A DNA stretch of 64,000 nucleotides from assembly GCA_016214855.1 (NCBI GenBank), contig JACRMT010000012.1:1-64000 (forward strand), written 5' to 3'. The translations under genes were made by a program, and so were the position numbers. The notes beneath the pieces are model-generated. The model did no database searches. It had not been told where the DNA came from and was given only the letters and a program-made list of their open reading frames with translations. The stretch's first letter is position 1, and each line of letters opens with the position of its first letter. This document shows, piece after piece, positions 56,331-64,000 of this stretch. This DNA comes from Nitrospirota bacterium (GTDB taxonomy: Bacteria; Nitrospirota; Thermodesulfovibrionia; Thermodesulfovibrionales; UBA6898).

Positions 56331-56426
56331 ACCCCACCTGACCTCCCCTTGGTAAGGGGAGGAAATATTTCGTTGGATCTCCCCTTTTCATCTCCCCTCC
56401 TTACCAAGGAGGGGCAGGGGGAGGTT
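56331..56426. repeat. palindromic CCTCCCC repeat, nifK-nifEN gap
   Basis: Two hairpins (CTCCCCTTGGTAAGGGGAG and CCCCTCCTTACCAAGGAGGG) with their flanks occupy most of the gap. Confidence 0.75.
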
Positions 56427-56471
56427 ATCTTTGTCTTTTCACCCATATTTATTACTCTTAACTGCTATTCC

Positions 56472-57980
56472 TTACCGAATTACATCAAAGCTCGTCGTAT
56501 CGATCGTATTCCTGTCCAGCTCGTCCAGAATAGTGTTCACGATCATGGTTATCAGATTGAGCGCGCCCTGGTACCCGATGATCGGATACCGGTGCAGATG
56601 GTGCCGGTCAAAGAGCGGGAATCCGATCCTGATGAGCGGTGTCCCTGTGTCGCGCGTCAGGAACTTCGCGTACGAGTTGCCTATCAGGACATCAACAGGC
56701 TCGGTGAACAGGAGCGACCGCATATGCCACATATCCTTGCCTATATACACCTTGCCATTGACGCCAAAGGGGCTCGATGCAAGCAGCTCGTTTGCCTCTG
56801 CCTCGAAGTGTTTGTCGCCATTCGTGCAGACGATATGCACCGGCTCGCCTCCCATCTCCATGATAAGGCTCATCATGCCGAGCAGTTGATCAGGGTCACC
56901 GACCAGGGCAAAACGTTTTCCATGCACGTACGGGTGTGAGTCCACCATTGCGTCCACAACCCTTCCGCGCTCTTCCTCGATCGCAGCAGGGACCGGCTTG
57001 CCGGTCAGTTTGCTCAGTTCAGCAAAAAAGGCATCCGTGTTCTTGATGCCGATCATCGGAAGGGTCAGTGCCTTCTGGCCCCATTCTTTCTGGATATAAT
57101 CCATGGTCTTCATCGTCGAATATCTTTGGAGTGCGATCGTTCCGGTTGCATTCACTGCATCCATGGCATCCGGCAGCGGGGTGCCGCCCGGATAGAGCTT
57201 GTATTCACCGGTGTTCGGCGAATCAAAGGTCTCGCTCACATCCGCAAGGAGAGTGGCTTCTACTCCCATCAATGCCATCAGCCGCTTGATCTCATGGTAG
57301 TTTCCTGTATAGGTGTCGAACCCTGGAATGATATTCACCTTCCCGTTCGATTCGCCCTTCTTACCTTCAGAAAGAGCCTTAAGAATGCCTTTCAGCATGT
57401 TGTCGTACCCAACGATATGGGAGCCGACAAAGCTCGGGGTATGTGCAAAGGGCACGGGCAGGTCGTCGGGTATTACATTCTTTTCGCGTGCTGTCTTGAT
57501 ATACGCGTTCAGGTCGTCGCCGATCACCTCTGCCATGCAGGTTGTCGAGACGGCGATCATCTTCGGTTTATAGAGCGTATAGGTGTTCTCCAGACCTTCG
57601 ATCATGTTGTTCAGTCCGCCAAAGACCGCTGCGTCCTCGGTCATGGAGGTCGAGATCGCAGCAAACGGCTCCTTGAAGTGCCTGCTCAGATGACTCCTGA
57701 AGTATGCAACACATCCCTGGGCTCCCTGCACAAAAGGCATGGTGCCGTCGAAGCCTGAGGCACAGAAGACTGCGCCGAGAGGCTGGCATGCCTTTGCAGG
57801 ATTGATCTTGATGTTCTCCCTCTTGAAGTTGAGCTCCTTATATTCTTCGGTCTTGGTCCAGTCCGAAACTTCCTTCACCTTTTCTGCGGGCCAGGGCCTT
57901 TCGAACTCTTTCTTGCGCTCGAACTGGGCCTGATAATCAGGCTGATTGAATAATTCGTTATGGTCTTTTATCTTGATCAT
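56472..57980 (-). CDS. nifK: nitrogenase MoFe protein beta chain NifK
   Basis: NifK is the beta subunit of the MoFe protein and shares the P-cluster. The 502-residue length is normal. P-cluster cysteines are in INPAKACQPLGA, VQGAQGCVAYFR and STTCMAEVIGDDL. The GSHIVGYDNMLKG segment and closing GYQGALNLITMIVNTILDE are typical. CTTCCTCC-type signal (AAGGAGGAA) precedes the ATG. Between nifD and nifEN, with a repeat on each side. Confidence 0.97.
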   Translation of the reverse strand: MIKIKDHNELFNQPDYQAQFERKKEFERPWPAEKVKEVSDWTKTEEYKELNFKRENIKINPAKACQPLGAVFCASGFDGTMPFVQGAQGCVAYFRSHLSRHFKEPFAAISTSMTEDAAVFGGLNNMIEGLENTYTLYKPKMIAVSTTCMAEVIGDDLNAYIKTAREKNVIPDDLPVPFAHTPSFVGSHIVGYDNMLKGILKALSEGKKGESNGKVNIIPGFDTYTGNYHEIKRLMALMGVEATLLADVSETFDSPNTGEYKLYPGGTPLPDAMDAVNATGTIALQRYSTMKTMDYIQKEWGQKALTLPMIGIKNTDAFFAELSKLTGKPVPAAIEEERGRVVDAMVDSHPYVHGKRFALVGDPDQLLGMMSLIMEMGGEPVHIVCTNGDKHFEAEANELLASSPFGVNGKVYIGKDMWHMRSLLFTEPVDVLIGNSYAKFLTRDTGTPLIRIGFPLFDRHHLHRYPIIGYQGALNLITMIVNTILDELDRNTIDTTSFDVIR

Positions 57981-57993
57981 TTCTTCCTCCTTA

Positions 57994-58083
57994 AATTACA
58001 CCCTCCCCTTTGTCCCCTCCCCTCAAGGGAGGGGGTTATATGGTCCCTCGCCCCATAAGTGAGGGAGAGGGCTGGGTGAGGGG
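57994..58083. repeat. palindromic CCCTCCC repeat, nifD-nifK gap
   Basis: CCTCCCCTTTGTCCCCTCCC then CTCAAGGGAGGGGG and GGGAGAGGGCTGGGTGAGGG; a further member of the C-rich family. Confidence 0.65.
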
Positions 58084-58088
58084 CTTTG

Positions 58089-59519
58089 CTATGCTTTCTT
58101 CCTCCGTATCAAATCCCATGTGGGGCTGTTGACCGTCATGTCCATGTCCCGGGCAAAGACCGGAAATCCGTCAAACCCATGGTAGGGTCCCGAGTAATCC
58201 CAGGAATGCATCTGACGGAACGGCACGCCGAGTTTGTGGTATGAATATTTTTCCTTGATGCCAGAGCCGACCATGTCCGGCTTCAGCCTTCTGGTGAACT
58301 CCTCAAGCTCATATAACGTGGCGTCGTCCATGATGACCGCACCCTCCTTCAGTTCCGGGTATGTGCGCTTATAGTCATCGCTGTGGCCGAACTCATAACC
58401 CGAGGCAACCACTTCCATGCCAAGATCTTCATATGCCCCGATGGTGTGGCGGGGGCGAAGGCCTCCGACATAGAGCATCACTTTCTTTCCTTCAAGCTTT
58501 GCCCTGTACTGTTCCACGACTGCATCCATGATCGGCGTGTACTTTGCAATTACCTCTTCCGCATTCTTCTGGATCTTCTCGTCGAATTTGGCAGCGATCT
58601 TCCTGATGCTGTCATACGTCTTTGTGGGACCGAAGAAATTGAACTCCATCCAGGGAATGCCGTATTCCTCTTCCATATGTCTGCATATGTAGTTCATCGA
58701 CCGGTAGCAGTGGATCAGGTTCAGTTTTGCCTTGGTCGCGATGGCGATCTCGTTGAGCGTTGCATCACCCGTGTACTGTGAGATAACGCGAAGCCCCATC
58801 TCCTCAAGGATCTTGCGCGAGGCCCAGGCGTCGCCACCGATATTGTAGTCGCCGATCAGGGCAACATCGTAAGGAGTCGAAACATCAAGCTGCCCTTTGC
58901 CAAGCACGTAATCCTTGATCGTATCGTTCGCAATATGATGACCCAGGGATTGGCTCACACCGCGGAACCCTTCACATCTCACCGGGACGATCGGATAGTT
59001 GAACTCCTTTGCCACGCGCTTGGACACAGCCTCGATATCGTCTCCGATCAGACCGACCGGACATTCGGAGAGTATGCCGATGCCCTTGGCGAGCGGGAAG
59101 AGCCCCTTCAACTCATGGAGCGCGGCATCAAGCCCCTTGTCACCGCCGTACACGATATTCTTTTCCTGAAAGTCAGTGGTGATATGCATGGTGCCGAACG
59201 TATCGATGCCGGTCTGACCGTTATAGTAGTTGCGGCGCGACCACCAGCTGTACTGACCGCAGCCTATGGGGCCGTGGCTGACCGTGATCTGATCTTTGAC
59301 CGGGCCCCAGACAACGCCCTTTGCCCCTGCATACGCGCAGCCCCTGACCGTCATAACGCCCGGACGGGACTTGACGTTCGACTTCACCTGGCAGGTGCTG
59401 CACTGGCCCGAAGGATCGTTCGCAGCAAGATGCTTTGCCCGGTCCTTCTTCGACTTTTCCGGATATGCATCCAGGACTTCCTCTATCATTTTTTGTGTAT
59501 CTTTAATTGCAGTGCTCAT
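58089..59519 (-). CDS. nifD: nitrogenase MoFe protein alpha chain NifD
   Basis: NifD holds the FeMo cofactor. The 476-residue protein has P-cluster cysteines in [26 protein letters not shown] and [12 protein letters not shown]. FeMo-cofactor ligands are the Cys in [10 protein letters not shown] and the His in [13 protein letters not shown]; the Gln/His environment (SWWSRRN, HSWDYSG) indicates the Mo type, not V or Fe-only. TTCTCC-type signal before the ATG. It follows nifH by 110 bp. Confidence 0.98.
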   Translation of the reverse strand: MSTAIKDTQKMIEEVLDAYPEKSKKDRAKHLAANDPSGQCSTCQVKSNVKSRPGVMTVRGCAYAGAKGVVWGPVKDQITVSHGPIGCGQYSWWSRRNYYNGQTGIDTFGTMHITTDFQEKNIVYGGDKGLDAALHELKGLFPLAKGIGILSECPVGLIGDDIEAVSKRVAKEFNYPIVPVRCEGFRGVSQSLGHHIANDTIKDYVLGKGQLDVSTPYDVALIGDYNIGGDAWASRKILEEMGLRVISQYTGDATLNEIAIATKAKLNLIHCYRSMNYICRHMEEEYGIPWMEFNFFGPTKTYDSIRKIAAKFDEKIQKNAEEVIAKYTPIMDAVVEQYRAKLEGKKVMLYVGGLRPRHTIGAYEDLGMEVVASGYEFGHSDDYKRTYPELKEGAVIMDDATLYELEEFTRRLKPDMVGSGIKEKYSYHKLGVPFRQMHSWDYSGPYHGFDGFPVFARDMDMTVNSPTWDLIRRKKA

Positions 59520-59542
59520 TGGTTTCTCCTTCTGTATTGGAT

Positions 59543-60562
<1,020 letters not shown>

Positions 60563-60596
60563 TCAATACGTCCCTGTCATTACTTGAAGACATTTA

Positions 60597-60612
60597 TGTA
60601 GGCTAATAAACA
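60597..60612. promoter_or_regulatory. NifA upstream activator site (TGT-N10-ACA) of nifH
   Basis: On the minus strand TGTTTATTAGCCTACA fits TGT-N10-ACA exactly, centred about 97.5 bp upstream of the predicted start, the usual NifA distance. It also lies ahead of the divergent flavoprotein gene at 60681. Confidence 0.8.
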
Positions 60613-60680
60613 ATTCTGTTGTTTGCAAAATACCCGGCGTCTGCGGATAGAAGAGCATGCTTATGTGGTATAGTTTCCCT

Positions 60681-61154
60681 ATGAGGAAGGCAACGAAAGA
60701 GATAGCAGACAGAGCGGTTATTATCAACCTTCTAAACAGCTGCCATGTCGGCAGACTCGGCACGAACGGGAGAGACGGATACCCCATGGTCAAGCCGCTG
60801 AATTTCGCCTGCTCTGACGACCGGCTCTATTTTCATTCGGCGATTGAGGGCGAAAAGATCGATGATATACAGCGGGACAACCGGGTCTGTTTTGAAATTG
60901 ACCTGCCGATCGCGTTCGTGAAAGGCGAAGAAGATCCCTGCAAAGCCTCATATCGTTACCAAAGTGTGATCATCAGGGGAAGAGCATCTATCGTGGAGGA
61001 CCGGCAGGAAAAGGTGTTTGCCCTTTCCTGTCTTATGAACAAATACCAGCCTGAGGGCGGATATGGGGACTTTCCGGAAGAGAAGCTGAGGATAACCGGT
61101 GTTGTCAGAATTGATATCGAGGAGATGGTCGGCAAGGAAGACCTGGGCAGGTAG
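60681..61154 (+). CDS. NimA/PNPOx-like FMN-binding protein
   Basis: A 157-residue split-barrel flavin-binding protein of the pyridoxamine phosphate oxidase-like superfamily; nearest are the NimA (nitroimidazole-resistance) type: MRKATKEIADRAVIINLLNS, RDGYPMVKPLNFA, LYFHSAIEGEKIDDI, VCFEIDLP and a SVIIRGRASIV strand. The reaction is unknown. I start at the second ATG (60681) because the family begins there. TATAGT ends 6 bp before it, suggesting a leaderless transcript. Divergent from nifH. Confidence 0.82.
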   Translation: MRKATKEIADRAVIINLLNSCHVGRLGTNGRDGYPMVKPLNFACSDDRLYFHSAIEGEKIDDIQRDNRVCFEIDLPIAFVKGEEDPCKASYRYQSVIIRGRASIVEDRQEKVFALSCLMNKYQPEGGYGDFPEEKLRITGVVRIDIEEMVGKEDLGR

Positions 61155-61241
61155 ATTTGCCATGATGAGTGATCACTGTTACGTGTTTAATTGCAGCCTC
61201 ATTTACTAACAATTCAATATTCAAGACTATGGAGGCATGGT

Positions 61242-61802
61242 ATGGAACTTTTCGAGGCGATCGAGACAAGAAGAAGTGTGAGAAAGTTTTCGGACAGGCC
61301 CGTTGAAGACGAGAAACTGCAGCGGGTCCTTGAAGCAGTACGCATGGCCCCTTCGTGGGCAAACATGCAGTGCTGGCGTTTCGTCGTAGTGAAGGAAAAG
61401 GCGGTCAAAGAGCAGATCAGCGAGTTGTCCTATGTGGAGTCTTTCTTTGCACCAAAGGGATATAAGGTCAATCCTGCAAAAAAGGCACTTGCCGAAGCCC
61501 CTGTAGTGATCGTTGCCTGCGCAGACCCTGAGAAATCAGGGGTATTGTGGGACCAGACGTATTATATGACCGATCTCGGCATTGCCTGCCAGAACCTTTG
61601 GCTCGCTGCCCGCGGACTTGGCCTCGGCACGGTCTTTGTCGGTGTGTTCGACGAAATAAAACTCAGGGAACTTCTCGGCATTCCCTCGAATATCAGGGTC
61701 GTGGGCCTTTTTCCTCTCGGCTATCCTTTTGAGGAAAAGACAGGAGGGCCTGTACGGAAACCGCTGAACGAGATCGTTTTTATGGAGAAATGGCAGAGTT
61801 AA
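61242..61802 (+). CDS. nitroreductase family protein
   Basis: A 186-residue FMN-dependent nitroreductase-family protein from the ATG at 61242, with GGAGG 6 nt upstream. [19 protein letters not shown] is the FMN-phosphate-binding start; [15 protein letters not shown] and the [21 protein letters not shown] motif are typical. Substrate unknown. It follows the NimA-like gene on the same strand, as a pair of flavoproteins. Confidence 0.9.
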   Translation: MELFEAIETRRSVRKFSDRPVEDEKLQRVLEAVRMAPSWANMQCWRFVVVKEKAVKEQISELSYVESFFAPKGYKVNPAKKALAEAPVVIVACADPEKSGVLWDQTYYMTDLGIACQNLWLAARGLGLGTVFVGVFDEIKLRELLGIPSNIRVVGLFPLGYPFEEKTGGPVRKPLNEIVFMEKWQS

Positions 61803-61811
61803 TTTTATTCA

Positions 61812-61890
61812 TAAAATCCCTCCTAACCTCCCTTTGCCAAAGGGAGGAATTAGTGACCCCTCTTTGGCAAAGAGGGGCGAGGGGAGATTT
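61812..61890. repeat. palindromic CCTCCC...GGGAGG repeat, complete form
   Basis: AAATCCCTCCTAACCTCCCT, TTGGCAAAGAGG and GGGGAGATTT: two hairpins with TTTGCCAAAG and TTTGGCAAAG loops and matching ends, the clearest example of the family (compare 6323-6400, 27486-27572). Confidence 0.8.
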
Positions 61891-61935
61891 ATTCAATGCA
61901 AACACTATTTCAAGAACTGCTGATAATCTGCCTGC

Positions 61936-62643
61936 ATGAACCTCATTCTTCTTTCTGAAGACGATTTCACGGGGCAGAACTGTGTACAGCTAAAGGGCCG
62001 CAGACTGAAACATATCCTGACCGTGCACCGCGCCGTTCTGGGCGACCAGTTATCAGTAGGCCTGCTGAACGGACCGCTCGGAAAAGGGACCGTCACCACG
62101 GTGACGTCTGAGACCATCACCCTGGAGCTGCATCTCGGCCAGAAGCCGCCTGCCCCGCTTCCAATCACGCTTATCCTCGCCCTGCCACGCCCCAAGGTGC
62201 TGAAGCGCGTGCTCATTGCCGCATCCTCCATGGGCGCGAAAGAGATCTTTCTGATCAACGCCTTTCGCGTAGAAAAAAGCTTCTGGAAAAGCCCGCTGCT
62301 GAACAGGGAACGCATTGATGAATTTCTGACCCTCGGCCTTGAACAGGCAAAGGATACGCTTATGCCTGAGGTGCATCTCAGACCGCTGTTCAAACCGTTT
62401 GCAGAGGACGAACTGCCTGCGATCATAAAAAACAGTCTCGCGCTTGTCGCCCATCCTGCAGCGCAGCATCCCTGCCCCCGGGGCACGAAGGAACAGGTCA
62501 CCCTTGCGATCGGCCCTGAGGGAGGTTTTATTGCTTATGAGATCGAAAAACTTGTCTCTCTCGGGTTCAGCCCTATAAGCCTCGGAGAACGTCCCCTGCG
62601 TGTCGAAACAGTTGTGCCTGCCCTGCTTTCAAAGTTATTCTAA
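61936..62643 (+). CDS. rsmE: 16S rRNA m3U1498 methyltransferase RsmE
   Basis: RsmE methylates U1498 of 16S rRNA. The 235-residue protein has an N-terminal PUA-like domain and a C-terminal SPOUT (trefoil-knot) domain: KRVLIAASSMGAKEIFLIN, TKEQVTLAIGPEGGFIAYEIE and LGERPLRVETVVPALLS, the AdoMet knot. No clear ribosome site. PHP-protein gene follows 3 bp on. Confidence 0.95.
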   Translation: MNLILLSEDDFTGQNCVQLKGRRLKHILTVHRAVLGDQLSVGLLNGPLGKGTVTTVTSETITLELHLGQKPPAPLPITLILALPRPKVLKRVLIAASSMGAKEIFLINAFRVEKSFWKSPLLNRERIDEFLTLGLEQAKDTLMPEVHLRPLFKPFAEDELPAIIKNSLALVAHPAAQHPCPRGTKEQVTLAIGPEGGFIAYEIEKLVSLGFSPISLGERPLRVETVVPALLSKLF

Positions 62644-62646
62644 GAC

Positions 62647-63276
62647 ATGCGATGCAATATCGATCTTCACGTTCATTCAGTCAACAGCGGAGACAACCCG
62701 GCCGATCCAGAGGAAGTGGTCCAGAAGGCCATCGAGCGAGGACTGGACGGCATCGCCTTTACAGAGCACTACTATTATGAGGCTTCTGAAGGCGTCGAAC
62801 TCCTGCGCGAGAAATACGGCAGTCAGATCATGATCTTCAGGGGTGTCGAGTTCTCTGCTGCTGAAGGCCACTGTCTTGTTTTTGGCGTGAACACGGACAG
62901 GCTGTCGATCAAATACGCACCGATAGCAGACCTGGTCAGGATCGTGAACGAACATGGCGGCATCTCGATTCCGTCACATCCTTACCGCGGAGTCAACAGC
63001 ATCGGCGACATGATAAAGAACCTGCACGGGCTTTGCGCCCTGGAAGGATACAACGGCTGCAATATGCACCCCTTCAACAAGAAGGCTGTTGATACAGCAC
63101 AGGCACTGAACCTCCCTTTCACAGGAGGTTCAGATGCACATGCTGCCGGGGAAATCGGTTCGTGCTACACGGAATTTTCTGATATCGTTACGTACGACAA
63201 TTTCATTTCTCTGCTGAAACTGGGCAGGTATAAAGGTATTGATACCCGCAGAGTCAGCCGGATGTGGCCATTCTGA
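62647..63276 (+). CDS. PHP-domain phosphoesterase-like protein
   Basis: A 209-residue PHP-superfamily metal hydrolase: the first motif CNIDLHVHSVNSGDN, then GIAFTEHYYYE, FRGVEFSAAEGH, ISIPSHPYRG, and GGSDAHAAGEIG supply the expected His/Asp/Glu ligands. Such proteins cleave phosphate esters (often histidinol phosphate-like or nucleotides). The specific substrate is unknown. It starts 3 bp after rsmE, so the two are co-transcribed. Confidence 0.88.
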   Translation: MRCNIDLHVHSVNSGDNPADPEEVVQKAIERGLDGIAFTEHYYYEASEGVELLREKYGSQIMIFRGVEFSAAEGHCLVFGVNTDRLSIKYAPIADLVRIVNEHGGISIPSHPYRGVNSIGDMIKNLHGLCALEGYNGCNMHPFNKKAVDTAQALNLPFTGGSDAHAAGEIGSCYTEFSDIVTYDNFISLLKLGRYKGIDTRRVSRMWPF

Positions 63277-63289
63277 CAGGTCTTCGCCT

Positions 63290-63646
63290 CTATGCTGCCG
63301 CAAGGGCTGCGCCTTTTCCGTTATATACCTCTGCTGAGCGCTCTTTCGGAATGAACTGCAGCCCCAGGTTCCCTTTCTCATCATAGTCAAAGACAACCTT
63401 TTCCCTGACCAGGACCGAAACAGTATAGGCAAGGTCTTCGAGCTTTTCTGCCAGGCCTGCAGGAGTCCTGTCCTCAATATCGTAAAGTTCAAGGATATCA
63501 ATGATATCCTCAATGTCGCCGGTATTGTAAGACTCGAGGATAATGCCGCCCTCCGGCGCTGAACCATCGCCGAGCCTCTCATTGGCCTTTGTGATCTGGT
63601 GTTTAACTCTCATAAGGCATACATTGTATATTTTTGCATCATCCAT
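63290..63646 (-). CDS. small acidic protein of unknown function
   Basis: A 118-residue acidic protein with AAGGAGAAGGAT before its ATG. It is helix-forming with a NTGDIEDIIDILELYDIED stretch and a C-terminal Ala-rich tail. I recognise no family. It follows another small gene by 11 bp on the same strand and ends against the convergent PHP gene. Confidence 0.65.
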   Translation of the reverse strand: MDDAKIYNVCLMRVKHQITKANERLGDGSAPEGGIILESYNTGDIEDIIDILELYDIEDRTPAGLAEKLEDLAYTVSVLVREKVVFDYDEKGNLGLQFIPKERSAEVYNGKGAALAAA

Positions 63647-63657
63647 GATCCTTCTCC

Positions 63658-63930
63658 TTACCTTAAGTATTGATTATCTCCATAATTAGCAAGCTCCGTG
63701 CCAGGCCTATAATGAAGCATTACCGGGCCATTATAGCCATACAACACGCCTTTAATGATTAAATAATGCCCATTGTGTATATTATTTATACAGATAAATG
63801 GGCTTTCAGCGGCAATGGCAGCAAACATGATCGCCAACCTCCTTTCCACGGCACTTTTCATGCCTTCAGACCCCGGGAGCAGGACTAATTTACCCAAAAA
63901 ATCTGAACAAATGCCCTCTCTCCAAGTCAT
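63658..63930 (-). CDS. small hypothetical protein
   Basis: A 90-residue frame. The last 67 residues from an internal Met (MKSAVERRLAIMFAAIAAES) look more protein-like than the first 23. Its stop is 11 bp before the next gene's start, which supports a two-gene unit. I do not recognise it, and the correct start is uncertain. Confidence 0.4.
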   Translation of the reverse strand: MTWREGICSDFLGKLVLLPGSEGMKSAVERRLAIMFAAIAAESPFICINNIHNGHYLIIKGVLYGYNGPVMLHYRPGTELANYGDNQYLR

Positions 63931-64000
63931 ATGGTCTCATGCGTAAAGGGATAAAAGGGGGGGCGTTGCTCCTGGCAAGACCTGTTTAAGAGGCCTGATT

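Noticed and set aside
60577-60594. TGT-N12-ACA sequence upstream of nifH
   Set aside because: The spacing is 12, not 10, so it does not fit the NifA site; the TGT-N10-ACA at 60597-60612 does.

Overview
This window reads as chromosomal DNA of an anaerobic, diazotrophic, Gram-negative bacterium. The evidence is an outer-membrane porin, an Rnf ferredoxin:NAD complex, a tungsten aldehyde:ferredoxin oxidoreductase, a Mo nitrogenase with NifI1/NifI2 regulators, and many sigma-54 promoters. Gene content and style suggest Nitrospirota (Thermodesulfovibrionia-like), but that assignment is inference. Almost all genes lie on the minus strand, so operons read from high to low coordinates.

Layout. 1-2.9 kb: small secreted proteins of unknown role and a decayed fragment. 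3.0-11.3 kb: pyrimidine operon pyrR-pyrB-pyrC-carA-(membrane protein)-carB, preceded by a PyrR-binding RNA loop. 11.4-16.9 kb: rnfCDGEAB. 17.0-18.2 kb: an AbrB/VapC toxin-antitoxin pair and a frameshifted PIN pseudogene. 18.2-24.5 kb: purB-purL and radC, the latter bracketed by an exact 33-bp direct repeat. 24.8-32.7 kb: mostly envelope genes, including a DUF350/YgiC/YgiB trio and a large FecR-type protein. 32.7-36.9 kb: tungsten oxidoreductase module (AOR, radical SAM maturase, MoaD-like protein, unknown protein). 37.2-44.5 kb: three ammonium transporters, two P-II proteins, a porin and a stand-alone NifA-type DNA-binding domain. 44.6-49.2 kb: nifB-modA-modB-modC-nifV. 49.4-51.3 kb: YceI, DUF4190, HicBA. 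51.4-60.6 kb: nifH-nifD-nifK-nifEN(fused)-nifX-nifI1-nifI2-fdx-GNAT. 60.7-63.9 kb: flavoproteins, rsmE, a PHP protein and two unknown small genes.

How it fits together. The nifH and nifB operons each carry a near-perfect sigma-54 promoter and a NifA site (TGT-N10-ACA) about 98 bp upstream of the predicted start. Molybdate uptake (ModABC), homocitrate supply (NifV) and cofactor assembly (NifB, NifEN, NifX) are therefore tied to nitrogenase. The ammonium/P-II genes have their own sigma-54 promoters, but with a different conserved upstream dyad, TTGTA-N6-TACAA, centred at the same -87.5 position in two operons. This points to a second activator, or a variant NifA-like factor. One of these operons begins with an orphan NifA-type helix-turn-helix protein that lacks the GAF and AAA+ domains.

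A second theme is repeats. Several families of short degenerate repeats are scattered between genes and have also entered coding sequences in frame, in CarA, CarB, PyrC, PurL and fused NifEN. In one case they supply a gene's Shine-Dalgarno sequence and in another its C-terminus.
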